DNA of 64,000 nucleotides, taken from assembly GCA_050175155.1 (NCBI GenBank), contig JBFXJF010000008.1, positions 27,088-91,087 of the forward strand, in the 5' to 3' direction. Made by a program: the position numbers and the translations under genes. Numbering within the stretch: position 1 is the stretch's first letter; every line of letters begins with the position of its first letter. This DNA is from JBFXJF01 sp050175155. GTDB taxonomy: Bacteria > Bacillota > Bacilli > Tepidibacillales > Tepidibacillaceae. Shown here in pieces: positions 24,680-34,100 of the stretch. The notes under the pieces were generated by a model. That model was given only the letters and a program-made list of their open reading frames with translations. It made no database searches and was not told where the DNA came from.

Positions 24680-25534
24680 ATGAAAGTTTGGGAGAAAGCC
24701 CCAGCAAAAATAAATTTAACATTAGACGTGTTGGGCAAAAGATTAGATGGGTATCATGAAGTTGAGATGATAATGACAATGATTGATTTGGCAGATCATC
24801 TTTTAATTGAAGATATAGAACAAGACAAGATAATTCTGGAATCAAATTCAGCTGTAGTTCCAAATGATGAAAATAATATTATTTATAAGGCTATTAAGCT
24901 TGTTAAAAACGAACTTAAAATTGACAAGGGCATAAAAATATATCTGGAAAAAAGGATTCCAGTTGCAGCAGGGTTAGCTGGTGGAAGTAGTGATGCTGCA
25001 GCTACATTAAGAGGCTTAAATCGTCTTTGGAACCTTAATTTAACTGAAAATAAATTAATGGAGTATGGAGAGAGGTTAGGATCTGACGTTCCTTTCTGTG
25101 TAGTTGGTGGGACAGCTATTGCAAGAGGAAGAGGAGAAAAAATAGAAAAAATTAAATCTGTTCCTTCCGGATGGGTTATTTTAGCTAAACCTACCATAAG
25201 TGTTTCCACACAAGAAATCTATAATAATTTTAGACTTGAAGAAATTAAAGAACGGCCAAATGCTAAGGAAATGATTAAGGCAGTCAATAATCAGGATTTA
25301 GTAGCAATATCTAAATTATTACACAATGTTTTGGAAACAACGACTTTTAGATTGTATCCTGAAGTGGCCTACTTACATAGGCAGATGAAACAATATGGAG
25401 GGATTGGAACCCTTATGTCTGGAAGTGGCCCGACAATATATATGATAGTAAATAAAGAGTCGAGAATCAGAAGAACATATAATGCATTGAGAGGATTTTG
25501 TAAGGAAGTATATGTTGTACGTCTACTAAAATAG
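24680..25534 (+). CDS. ispE: 4-diphosphocytidyl-2-C-methyl-D-erythritol kinase
   Basis: GHMP kinase of the MEP isoprenoid pathway. 284 residues. The N-terminal APAKINLTLDVLGKRLDGYHE, the phosphate loop PVAAGLAGGSSDAAATLRG and the C-terminal LMSGSGPTIYM are all present. It supplies isopentenyl units, including those for undecaprenyl carriers. It lies between the spore protein gene and purR as in B. subtilis. Confidence 0.97.
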   Translation: MKVWEKAPAKINLTLDVLGKRLDGYHEVEMIMTMIDLADHLLIEDIEQDKIILESNSAVVPNDENNIIYKAIKLVKNELKIDKGIKIYLEKRIPVAAGLAGGSSDAAATLRGLNRLWNLNLTENKLMEYGERLGSDVPFCVVGGTAIARGRGEKIEKIKSVPSGWVILAKPTISVSTQEIYNNFRLEEIKERPNAKEMIKAVNNQDLVAISKLLHNVLETTTFRLYPEVAYLHRQMKQYGGIGTLMSGSGPTIYMIVNKESRIRRTYNALRGFCKEVYVVRLLK

Positions 25535-25603
25535 TGTATACTTTAACAATGCGTATATTAGTTATATATTTAATTTGAATATTCGTGTTTTTGGAGGTGT
25601 GCT

Positions 25604-26428
25604 ATGAACAAATTAAAAAGGAATGAAAGGCTTATTGATCTTACTCAACAATTTCTAAACAAACCTTTCACACTAATTTCGTTAAATTATTTTTCAAAAA
25701 GATATCAAGCTGCTAAATCATCAATAAGCGAAGACATAGATATTATAAATGAATTATTTATGAATGAAGGTATAGGGGAGCTAGTTTCTATAGTTGGAGC
25801 AACAGGTGGTATTAAATATGTTCCAAACATTTCACGACAAGAGGCAATAGAAACTATTGAAAGTATAAGTAAGGAATTATCAAATGGAGAGCGGCTATTA
25901 CTTGGACAATTTCTATATATGGTAGATATACTAGGAAATCCATTATGGGTTAAGCAAATAGGAAGAATTTTCGCTTCAGAGTTTATTAAAGAAGATATAG
26001 ATGCAATAGTTACAATAGAAACGAAAGGAATTCCTCTAGCTTATTCAACTGCAAGCTTTTTAAATGTTCCTGTTTTAGTTGTAAGTAAAAATAGTAAAAT
26101 AGCTGAAGGTTCGGTAGTAACAATTAATTATATTTCTGGGTCTACGGGAAGAATTCAAACAATGTCTTTGGCAAAAAGATCATTAAAAACTAACGCAAAC
26201 GTATTAATAATTGATGATTTAATGAAGGCTGGAGGAACAATTAATGGGGTCATTAATTTATTGAAAGAATTTAATGCCAACATTAAAGGCATTGGAGTTT
26301 TTATTGAAGTAGATGGAGTTGAAGAAAAATTATTTAATCAATACGTTTCCCTTTTACGTTTAATAGAGGTAAATGAGAAAGAAAAGAGAGTTAAAGTAGA
26401 ACTAGGAAACTATTTTGAGAACAGGTAA
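25604..26428 (+). CDS. purR: pur operon repressor PurR
   Basis: Gram-positive PurR (unrelated to E. coli LacI-type PurR): winged helix plus a phosphoribosyltransferase-fold effector domain that senses PRPP. 274 residues. The N-terminal NERLIDLTQQFLNKPFTLISLNYFSKRY is the DNA-binding part; the PRPP loop is VLIIDDLMKAGGT. ATG 25604 follows TTGGAGGTG. The Bacillus neighbour yabJ is absent; spoVG follows directly. Confidence 0.95.
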   Translation: MNKLKRNERLIDLTQQFLNKPFTLISLNYFSKRYQAAKSSISEDIDIINELFMNEGIGELVSIVGATGGIKYVPNISRQEAIETIESISKELSNGERLLLGQFLYMVDILGNPLWVKQIGRIFASEFIKEDIDAIVTIETKGIPLAYSTASFLNVPVLVVSKNSKIAEGSVVTINYISGSTGRIQTMSLAKRSLKTNANVLIIDDLMKAGGTINGVINLLKEFNANIKGIGVFIEVDGVEEKLFNQYVSLLRLIEVNEKEKRVKVELGNYFENR

Positions 26429-26486
26429 AAAAGTGATTAAATACTTAATTTTTACAATATTTTTAAATTTTTTGTTAATACATAGA

Positions 26487-26512
26487 AGGATTTTTTCTTT
26501 ATTTATAGAAAA
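26487..26512 (+). promoter_or_regulatory. candidate sigma-H promoter of spoVG
   Basis: AGGATTT (26487-26493), 13-base spacer, AGAAAA (26507-26512). The -35 element and spacing match the sigma-H promoter of B. subtilis spoVG as recalled; the -10 is a looser match. Confidence 0.5.
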
Positions 26513-26534
26513 CCTTATACAAACAAGGTTTTCT
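26507..26534 (+). repeat. 10-bp perfect hairpin in the spoVG leader
   Basis: AGAAAACCTT (26507-26516) and AAGGTTTTCT (26525-26534) enclose ATACAAAC, ending 7 bases before the GAAGGTGGTG ribosome site. No T run, so it is not a terminator. If transcribed it would stand near the mRNA 5' end. Confidence 0.6.
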
Positions 26535-26557
26535 GATAGAGAAGGTGGTGAAATATT

Positions 26558-26839
26558 ATGGAAGTAACTGATGTAAGACTTCGAAAAGTAAATACAGAGG
26601 GTCGTATGAGAGCCATTGCATCAATAACATTTGATAATGAATTTGTTGTTCATGACATTAGAGTTATTGATGGTAATAATGGAATGTTTGTTGCAATGCC
26701 AAGCAAGAGGACACCTGATGGCGAATTCAGGGATATAGCTCACCCTATTTCTTCTTCTACGAGAGAGAAAATTCAAGCGGCGGTTTTAGATGAATATGAA
26801 CAGAGTAATGATAATGAAGAGATAGTAGCAGGGGCATAA
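26558..26839 (+). CDS. spoVG: septation/RNA-binding regulator SpoVG
   Basis: 93-residue nucleic-acid-binding regulator. The start MEVTDVRLRKVNTEGRMRAIASITFDNEFVVHDI and VAMPSKRTPDGEFRDIAHPISS are diagnostic. In Bacillus it affects asymmetric septation, and in other Firmicutes it acts as a DNA/RNA-binding regulator. A sigma-H-like promoter and a leader hairpin precede it and a terminator follows, so it is probably monocistronic. Confidence 0.97.
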   Translation: MEVTDVRLRKVNTEGRMRAIASITFDNEFVVHDIRVIDGNNGMFVAMPSKRTPDGEFRDIAHPISSSTREKIQAAVLDEYEQSNDNEEIVAGA

Positions 26840-26858
26840 TAATATTTTTAGAAATTTA

Positions 26859-26885
26859 AGGGGGCTTATGAAGTCCTCTTTTTCT
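26859..26885 (+). terminator. terminator of spoVG
   Basis: AGGGGGCTT (26859-26867), loop ATG, AAGTCCTCT (26871-26879; two G-U pairs), then a T run. Confidence 0.8.
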
Positions 26886-26991
26886 TATTATAAATTCCAA
26901 AAAAAACATTTAGCAATTCGTCTTGAAAACAGTTATTATTTAAGTTATAGTCAGTAAAGAAATTTTTGATTTAACTAAATGGGGGTAAACT

Positions 26992-28383
26992 ATGTCAAAT
27001 ATATTTTCTATCATTTTGGCTGCTGGCCAAGGTGTGAGGATGAACTCCGAGTTACCGAAGGTTCTTCATGAGGTTGGAGGTAAACCAATGATTAGTCATG
27101 TTATTGATGGTTTATTTGACATCAATGTTAGAGATATTGTTGTAGTTGTAGGTCATAAATCTTTAGAGGTAATTAACTATCTAGGTAGTAATGTTAACTA
27201 CGTTAAACAAGAAGAGCAACTTGGAACAGCACATGCCGTATTGCAGGCTAGAGATTTTTTATTTGGTAAGAAAGGAATAACTATAGTTATATGCGGTGAT
27301 TCGCCGTTAATTACATCGGAAACTCTAAAAGGACTTATTAAAGAACATGAAGCAAAAAATGCAACAGCCACGATATTGACTGCTGAGCTTAATTTACCCA
27401 GTGGATATGGAAGAATAATAAGAGATGACAAAGAGTTGGTTTTAAAAATTGTCGAAGAAAAAGAAGCATCACTTGAGGAAAAGAAAATAAAAGAAATAAA
27501 TTCTGGGGTTTATTGTTTCGATAATGAAAAACTTTTTGACACTTTACCTAAGGTTAGTAATAATAATAAAAAGGGCGAGTATTATCTTACTGATATTATT
27601 GGAATATTAAAGTCAGAGGGTGAACTTATTGCTGCTTATCGGACAAATGATCCAAATGAGATAATAGGAGTAAATGACCGAGTAGTTCTTGCTGATGCTG
27701 AAAGAATATTAAAGGAGCGTATAATTAATAAGCATATGCTAAATGGGGTTACAATAATTGATCCTAGCAATACATATATTGATAAAGATGTACAAATAGA
27801 AGCGGATACAATAATTTATCCAAATACTTATCTTAAAGGTAAAACTCATATAAAATCGAATTGCAAGATTGGTCCTGGAGCAGATGTTACTCAAGCAATT
27901 GTAGAGAAAAATGTTACAATAACTTATTCTGTTATTGTCTCCTCAACGATTGGTGAAAATTCCAAAATTGGACCTTTCTCTTATATAAGACCAGGTTCTA
28001 AAGTTGGGGAATCTGTAAAAATTGGTGATTTTGTAGAAATTAAGAATTCATCAATAGGGAGGGGAACAAAAGTATCTCATCTTTCCTATATTGGAGATTC
28101 TGATTTAGGGGAAGAAATAAATATTGGGTGTGGTACAATAACTGTTAATTATGATGGTGTTACGAAAAATAGAATTAATATAGGAGATAATGCGTTTATT
28201 GGCTGTAATGCTAATCTTTTGGCACCTTTAGTTATTGGGAAGAGGGCATGTATAGCTGCAGGGTCTACAATTAACGATGATGTCGGAGATGATACATTAG
28301 CAATAGCAAGGGAAAGACAAACTAACAAAGAGGGTTATGCAAAAAAGATTAGAGATAAGCAACAAGGAAGTTCTAAACGATAA
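26992..28383 (+). CDS. glmU: bifunctional UDP-N-acetylglucosamine pyrophosphorylase / glucosamine-1-phosphate acetyltransferase
   Basis: Makes UDP-GlcNAc for peptidoglycan in two steps. 463 residues. The N-terminal nucleotidyltransferase starts LAAGQGVRMNSELPKVLHEVGGKPM with the CGDSPL metal site; from about residue 250 a left-handed beta-helix of hexapeptide repeats carries the acetyltransferase, ending RARQ-like ARERQTNK. It lies 19 bases ahead of prs, with which it probably forms an operon. Confidence 0.97.
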   Translation: MSNIFSIILAAGQGVRMNSELPKVLHEVGGKPMISHVIDGLFDINVRDIVVVVGHKSLEVINYLGSNVNYVKQEEQLGTAHAVLQARDFLFGKKGITIVICGDSPLITSETLKGLIKEHEAKNATATILTAELNLPSGYGRIIRDDKELVLKIVEEKEASLEEKKIKEINSGVYCFDNEKLFDTLPKVSNNNKKGEYYLTDIIGILKSEGELIAAYRTNDPNEIIGVNDRVVLADAERILKERIINKHMLNGVTIIDPSNTYIDKDVQIEADTIIYPNTYLKGKTHIKSNCKIGPGADVTQAIVEKNVTITYSVIVSSTIGENSKIGPFSYIRPGSKVGESVKIGDFVEIKNSSIGRGTKVSHLSYIGDSDLGEEINIGCGTITVNYDGVTKNRINIGDNAFIGCNANLLAPLVIGKRACIAAGSTINDDVGDDTLAIARERQTNKEGYAKKIRDKQQGSSKR

Positions 28384-28402
28384 ATTCTGGGGGAATATTA
28401 AA

Positions 28403-29350
28403 ATGTCATGTGATGATTTAGATTTAAAGGTTTTTACTTGTAATGCAAATCAAAAGTTGTCTGAAGAGATTGTTGAGATATTAGGTATTCCAATGGGAGA
28501 TGCTAATGTAACACATTTTAGCGATGGAGAAATACGGGTTAAGCTTAACGAGAGTGTTAGAGGTGCCGACATATTTGTAATACAACCGACCTGTGCTCCG
28601 GTAAATGATAATTTAATGGAATTGTTAATAATGATTGATGCATTAAAAAGGGCCTCAGCAAAAAGCATCAATGTAGTTATGCCATATTATGGTTATGCAA
28701 GACAAGATAGAAAAGCGAGAGCACGAGATCCAATTACTGCAAAATTAGTTGCTAATTTAATTGTAATTGCGGGTGCAAATCGTTTAATTGCAATGGATTT
28801 ACATGCAACACAAATACAAGGGTTTTTTGATATACCTGTTGATCACTTGTTAGGGGTACCAATATTAGCAGAATTTTTTAAAAAGAAAAATTTAGAGGAT
28901 ATTGTAGTTGTTTCACCGGATCATGGGGGAGTTACAAGAGCAAGAAAATTAGCTGAAAGGTTAGGCGCACCTATAGCTATTATTGATAAACGTAGACCAG
29001 AGCCGAATATAGCAGAAATAATGAATATTGTAGGAAAAGTGAAAGACAAAACTGCTATATTGATTGATGATATAATCGATACAGCGGGTACTATCGTACT
29101 TGCGGTTGATGCTTTAATAGAAGCTGGAGCAAAAGATGTTTATGCCACTTGTACGCATCCGGTATTATCTGGGCCGGCTATAAAAAGATTGGAAAGTTCG
29201 CGAATTAAAGAATTGGTTATAACGAATACAATTCCACTTCCACCAGAAAAACATATAGATAAAATAAAAGTTTTATCTGTTGCGCCTTTAATAAGTGAAG
29301 CGATAGTGAGGGTTCATAAACAATTATCTATAAGTAAGTTATTTGATTGA
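28403..29350 (+). CDS. prs: ribose-phosphate pyrophosphokinase
   Basis: Class I PRPP synthetase producing PRPP for nucleotides, His, Trp and NAD. 315 residues. YGYARQDRKARARDPITAK and the PRPP-binding ILIDDIIDTAGTI are present. ATG 28403 follows CTGGGGGAAT; an in-frame ATG at 28337 lies inside glmU without a ribosome site. The product feeds hpt further along and is the PurR effector. Confidence 0.97.
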   Translation: MSCDDLDLKVFTCNANQKLSEEIVEILGIPMGDANVTHFSDGEIRVKLNESVRGADIFVIQPTCAPVNDNLMELLIMIDALKRASAKSINVVMPYYGYARQDRKARARDPITAKLVANLIVIAGANRLIAMDLHATQIQGFFDIPVDHLLGVPILAEFFKKKNLEDIVVVSPDHGGVTRARKLAERLGAPIAIIDKRRPEPNIAEIMNIVGKVKDKTAILIDDIIDTAGTIVLAVDALIEAGAKDVYATCTHPVLSGPAIKRLESSRIKELVITNTIPLPPEKHIDKIKVLSVAPLISEAIVRVHKQLSISKLFD

Positions 29351-29419
29351 TCAATCATTGTTTTATTTTTTTCTTCATGGGGAATAATAGGAAAAGTAAA
29401 TTTTCTATGGAGGAGAAAA

Positions 29420-30010
29420 ATGGATAATTATAGATTAGAAATAACTGAAAGGGATAAGGGACCTGATTCTAAATTAAGAGTGTTAAGAGAAGAGGGTCTT
29501 ATTCCAGGAATACTTTATGGTAGAGAGGATTCCAATCAGCTTATACAATTAAAAGAAAGAGAAATACTTAAGCACTTAAAATTACACAGTACAAGTGGTA
29601 TTTTTAACGTAGAGTTTGGAAGCGAATTAATACCAGTAAAAGTGAATGAAATTCAGAAGGACGTAATTAATAATAAGTTGTTTCACATTGATCTTCAAAG
29701 AATAGAGAGTAATAAAGAAATAGAAATCTTAATTCCAATAGTATTAGATGGGAAGGCATTAGGCGTTGATAATGGAGGAACAATCCAACAACACTTGCGA
29801 TATTTAAAAGTAAGGTCATTACCTTCCCTAACGCCAGAATCTATAATAATAGATATATCTGGTTTTGACATTGGTTATAATTTATATGTAAGAGATATAA
29901 ATACAACAGATGATGTTAAAATACTAAACAATTTAAATACCATACTGCTATCAGTTTTACCTCCACAAGGGTTAGCCGAAAGCGTTGATTGCCTAGCTCC
30001 CATCGAATAA
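29420..30010 (+). CDS. ctc: ribosomal protein bL25 / general stress protein Ctc
   Basis: Long (TL5/Ctc) form of L25, 196 residues: an N-terminal 5S-rRNA-binding domain and a C-terminal beta domain. Typical segments are LRVLREEGLIPGILYGRED, FNVEFGSELIPVKVNEIQKD and the C-terminal GFDIGYNLYVRDI. Position between prs and pth is conserved. ATG 29420 follows GGAGGAG. Confidence 0.95.
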   Translation: MDNYRLEITERDKGPDSKLRVLREEGLIPGILYGREDSNQLIQLKEREILKHLKLHSTSGIFNVEFGSELIPVKVNEIQKDVINNKLFHIDLQRIESNKEIEILIPIVLDGKALGVDNGGTIQQHLRYLKVRSLPSLTPESIIIDISGFDIGYNLYVRDINTTDDVKILNNLNTILLSVLPPQGLAESVDCLAPIE

Positions 30011-30069
30011 AATAGAAATATTGATAAAAAGAATGATATAAAGGTGAATTTTTATTATAGAACTTAAAG

Positions 30070-30106
30070 AAAAGTTTGGCAAAGAATTTAATTGCCAAAC
30101 TTTTAT
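30070..30106 (+). terminator. terminator of the glmU-prs-ctc group
   Basis: AAAGTTTGGCAA (30071-30082) pairs perfectly with TTGCCAAACTTT (30092-30103), then TTAT. Confidence 0.75.
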
Positions 30107-30193
30107 AGCTTAAGAGGTATAATGTTAAGCATTTACTTGTTATAATATGTAATATAATAATTTTTAATTATTGTCAGGTTACGGGGGAAAAAT

Positions 30194-30760
30194 ATGAAAT
30201 TAATTATAGGATTAGGTAATCCAGGGGTGAAATATGAATATACTAAACATAACATAGGATTTAATGTTATCGATAATTTAACGAATGAGTTAGTTAAGAA
30301 TTATAGCCTAAAAAATATATCGAAATTCAATTCGTTGATTTCAGAGATAAAAATTGGTGAGAAGAAGGTTCTACTTGTAAAACCACTTACATATATGAAT
30401 CTATCGGGTGAAGCAATCATTAAAATAGTAAATTGGTACAAAGTTGATATCGAAAATATAATTGTGATACACGATGATTTAGATTTACCTATGGGGAAAA
30501 TTAGGTTTAGAGAAAAAGGAAGTGCTGGGGGACATAATGGAATTGCTTCTATAATTCAAAATTTAAGTACAGATTTATTTAAAAGGGTAAAAATAGGGAT
30601 TGAACGTCCTAAAGGGAGAGAAGTAGTAAATCACGTACTAACACCATTTTCGGATGAAGACAAGGAATACATCGAAGAGAGTATTAATAAAGTTACGAAA
30701 GCTCTTTTAGATTGGATTAATGACACTGATTTTTTAAAAATTATGAGTAAATATAATTGA
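30194..30760 (+). CDS. pth: peptidyl-tRNA hydrolase
   Basis: Rescues peptidyl-tRNAs dropped from ribosomes; called spoVC in B. subtilis. 188 residues. GLGNPGVKYEYTKHNIGF carries the catalytic His20, with the Asp in IHDDLDLPMGK and the RFREKGSAGGHNG loop. The gene lies between ctc and fin as in Bacillus. The ribosome site GGGGG precedes ATG 30194. Confidence 0.97.
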   Translation: MKLIIGLGNPGVKYEYTKHNIGFNVIDNLTNELVKNYSLKNISKFNSLISEIKIGEKKVLLVKPLTYMNLSGEAIIKIVNWYKVDIENIIVIHDDLDLPMGKIRFREKGSAGGHNGIASIIQNLSTDLFKRVKIGIERPKGREVVNHVLTPFSDEDKEYIEESINKVTKALLDWINDTDFLKIMSKYN

Positions 30761-30775
30761 GAAGTCAAAAAAAGC

Positions 30776-30806
30776 GTATTAACCCCATTAACATAGGGAA
30801 ATAATA
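30776..30806 (+). promoter_or_regulatory. candidate sigma-F promoter of fin
   Basis: GTATT (30776-30780), 16-base spacer, GGAAATAATA (30797-30806), which fits the forespore -10 pattern GGNNANANT. In B. subtilis fin is a sigma-F target. Confidence 0.45.
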
Positions 30807-30836
30807 TAGTAACAAAGTTATGGGGGAATACTTAAA

Positions 30837-31064
30837 GTGATAAAATATATTTGTAAATTTTGCGGACAATACATGGGCGAAGTAAATAATGAAAATTCTT
30901 ATGAGTACAATCTAGGTTTTAATTATCTAACTGTTACAGAAAGGGAGAATATAATTACCTATGAGTTAAATGGTGATATGTTAGTGAAAGTTATTTGTGA
31001 ATATTGTCAGGAAGCTTTGGAGAAAAATCCTGAATTATTTTTGATTTCTAATCCTTTACAATAA
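30837..31064 (+). CDS. fin: anti-sigma-F factor Fin (YabK)
   Basis: Small zinc protein that in Bacillus helps the forespore switch from sigma-F to sigma-G. 75 residues. Zinc knuckles CKFC (6-9) and CEYC near 54-57; the segments LGFNYLTVTERENIITYELNGD and ALEKNPE...NPLQ at the end are family marks. The start is GTG 30837, read from GGGGGAATAC upstream. Conserved order pth-fin-mfd. A sigma-F-like promoter precedes it and a terminator follows. Confidence 0.9.
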   Translation: MIKYICKFCGQYMGEVNNENSYEYNLGFNYLTVTERENIITYELNGDMLVKVICEYCQEALEKNPELFLISNPLQ

Positions 31065-31087
31065 CTATAAATTATAGGTTAATTATA

Positions 31088-31119
31088 AAGCTTTGGCTTT
31101 TTGCTAAAGCTTGTTTTTT
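31088..31119 (+). terminator. terminator of fin
   Basis: AAGCTTTGGC (31088-31097), loop TTTTT, GCTAAAGCTT (31103-31112), then G and six T residues. Confidence 0.75.
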
Positions 31120-31159
31120 GATAATTGATCTAATTTACATCTATAGAAGGGAGGCTATT

Positions 31160-34100
31160 ATGGATATAATTTTAGAAAAGTTTTCTAGTAGTAAGGAGTA
31201 TCAAGCAATAATTACTGGACTTAAAGAGGGATTAACAGAACAATTAGTTACGGGGCTAAGTGGTTCAACAAAAAATATTTTACTAGCAGCTTTATATAAA
31301 GAGGAAAAAAGACCTGTAATTATAATAACTCACAATCTCTTACAAGCCCAAAAAGTTTTTGAAGATTTAAACGAATTAGTAGAAATTGATCAAATATTTA
31401 TTTACCCAGATAATAAATTAACAGTTTATGATATAGATGCTCAAAGTCCTGAAATTTTAGGTCAAAGAATTAAAGTTTTAAAAAATTTAGTAACAAATAA
31501 AAAGGGTATTTATATTATTCCGTACGTTAGTTTTCAAAAATTTCTTTCTCCAAAAGAAGATTTTGAATCTGCTATTATAACTTTAAAAGTAGGCCAGGAA
31601 ATAGAATTAGATAAACTAATTAAACATCTTGTTTTTGTTGGATACGAAAGATTAGATATGGTTAGTAAACATGGTGAATTTAGTGTTAGAGGGGGAGTTA
31701 TTGATATATTTTCTCTAGCATCTGAGCATCCTGTAAGAATAGAATTTTTTGATATTAACATAGATTCAATAAGAACATTTGATGCTGCTTCTCAAAGATC
31801 AGTAGCAAATATAGAAGCAATCGACATAAGTCCTGTTAAAGATTTTATTCTTACAAAGGAACAATTCCAGCAAGTTACTATTAAAGTGGAAGAGATACTA
31901 AAGCAGGAGAAAAATAAATTAATAGATCCAAAGCTAAGAGAAAAAAAATTATCTAACTTAGCTTGGGAAATAGAACAGTTAAAACAGGGTAAATACTTTA
32001 GCGGAATTACTAAGTATGTATCTTTATTGTATTCTAAAAAAACTACGATATTAGATTACCTTAGTAAAAATAGTATTATTATTTTTGATGAACCAAGTCG
32101 AATATATGAGTCTTCTAAGCAAATAGAGAATGAATTAAATGAATCAAAAATAGAATTAATAGAGCAAGGGGAATATATATTACAAGATGAGGGGAATTAC
32201 TCATATCCTGATCTGGTATTATCGCTAAATAAACAGGTTATATACTTATCAATATTCTTAAGACAGTCACCAAATACTTCACCACAGAATATAATTAATT
32301 TTATCTGCCATAGTATGCAAAATTTTTACGGTCAATTGAATGTGGTTAAAAGCGAATTAGACAGATGGAGGAAAGCTAAAAACTTAGTAGTGTTTCTGGC
32401 AGCTGACTTAGAACGAGCGAAAAGACTGCAAAGAGTATTAGCTGATTTCGACATAGAAGTTGATGTTTTGTCAGGAAATATTAATAATTTGGCATTAAAG
32501 CCCGTTATAATGATTGGGAATCTTATGTCTGGGTTTGAAATTCCAAGTATAAACATTGTAGTAATTACAGAAGGTGAAATATACTCAAATAGACAGAGGA
32601 GAGTAAGAAAAGCAGAACATCAAACTAACGCAGAGCGTATAAAAAGCTATACAGATCTTAACATAGGAGATTATGTAGTTCATATAAATCACGGAATAGG
32701 TATATATACCGGAATTGAAACATTAAAAATAAATGATATTCACAAGGATTATTTACATATTAAATATGCGAATAATGATAAATTATTTGTTCCAATCGAA
32801 CAAATAAATCTCGTACAAAAATATATTGGTGGAGAAGGACAAAGTCCGAAAGTTTACTCTTTGGGTGGGAATGAATGGAGTAAAATAAAAAATAAAGTAA
32901 AATCATCGGTAAAGGATATAGCACAAGAGTTAATAGTATTATATGCAAAAAGACAAGCTATAAAAGGGTATGCCTTTCCAAAAGACCAAGATTACCACAG
33001 GGAATTCGCTTCTATGTTTCCGTACGAGGAGACGCCAGATCAGTCAAAAACCATTGAAGAGATTAGTAGGGATATGGAAAAAGAACGCCCGATGGATCGC
33101 TTACTATGTGGTGATGTAGGGTATGGTAAAACGGAAGTAGCAGTAAGGGCAGCTTTTAAGGCTGCTTTTGCTGGTAAGCAGGTTGCAATATTGGTTCCCA
33201 CAACAATCCTAGCACAACAGCATTTTAAGACTTTTAAAGAAAGGTTTATGGATTATCCGATAAAAATAGGAGTAATTAGCCGTTTTGTGAATAAAAAAGA
33301 ACAAAGCAACGTAATTAATCAACTAAAAAACGGAACTATCGATATTGTAATAGGAACCCATCGTATGTTATCAAAAGACATAGTATTTAGTGACTTAGGT
33401 TTATTAATTATCGATGAAGAACAACGATTTGGAGTTAAGCATAAAGAGAAAATAAAAGAATTAAAAACAAATGTAGACGTGTTAACATTAACAGCAACTC
33501 CGATTCCTCGAACTTTGCATATGTCCATATTAGGAGTAAGGGATTTGTCAATAATAGAAACCCCTCCAGAAAATAGGTTTCCTGTTCAAACATATGTACT
33601 CGAATATAGCGATGAAATGATTAGAGAAGCAATTGAAAGAGAGATAGCTAGAGGCGGGCAAGTATACTTTCTATATAATCGAGTTAAGACGATTTTTCAT
33701 ATGGCCGATTTAGTTAGAACATTGGTTCCGAGTGCAAAAGTGGCAGTCGCCCACGGACAATTACCAGAAGCAGAGTTGGAAAGTGTTATGTATGATTTTT
33801 TGGAAGGTGAACAGGATGTACTAGTTAGTACTACCATAATAGAGGCAGGTGTTGACATTCCAAATGTAAATACATTAATTGTTTGTGATGCGGAAAGGAT
33901 GGGACTATCTCAACTCTATCAATTAAGGGGGAGAGTAGGAAGGTCTAATAGAATCGCATATTCATATTTTACATATCAACGTGACAAAGTTTTATCAGAA
34001 GTTGCTGAGAAGCGTCTACAAGCAATAAAAGAATTTACAGAACTGGGTTCAGGGTTTAAAATAGCAATGAGAGATCTGGCTATTAGGGGTGCAGGAAATT

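Noticed and set aside
25535..25603. Possible PurBox upstream of purR (ACGAATATT on the - strand)
   Set aside because: Too far from the PurBox consensus and not paired with a second box.
29345..29360. Palindrome TGATTGATCAATCA after prs
   Set aside because: It has no loop and only a delayed T-rich stretch; too weak to call a terminator.
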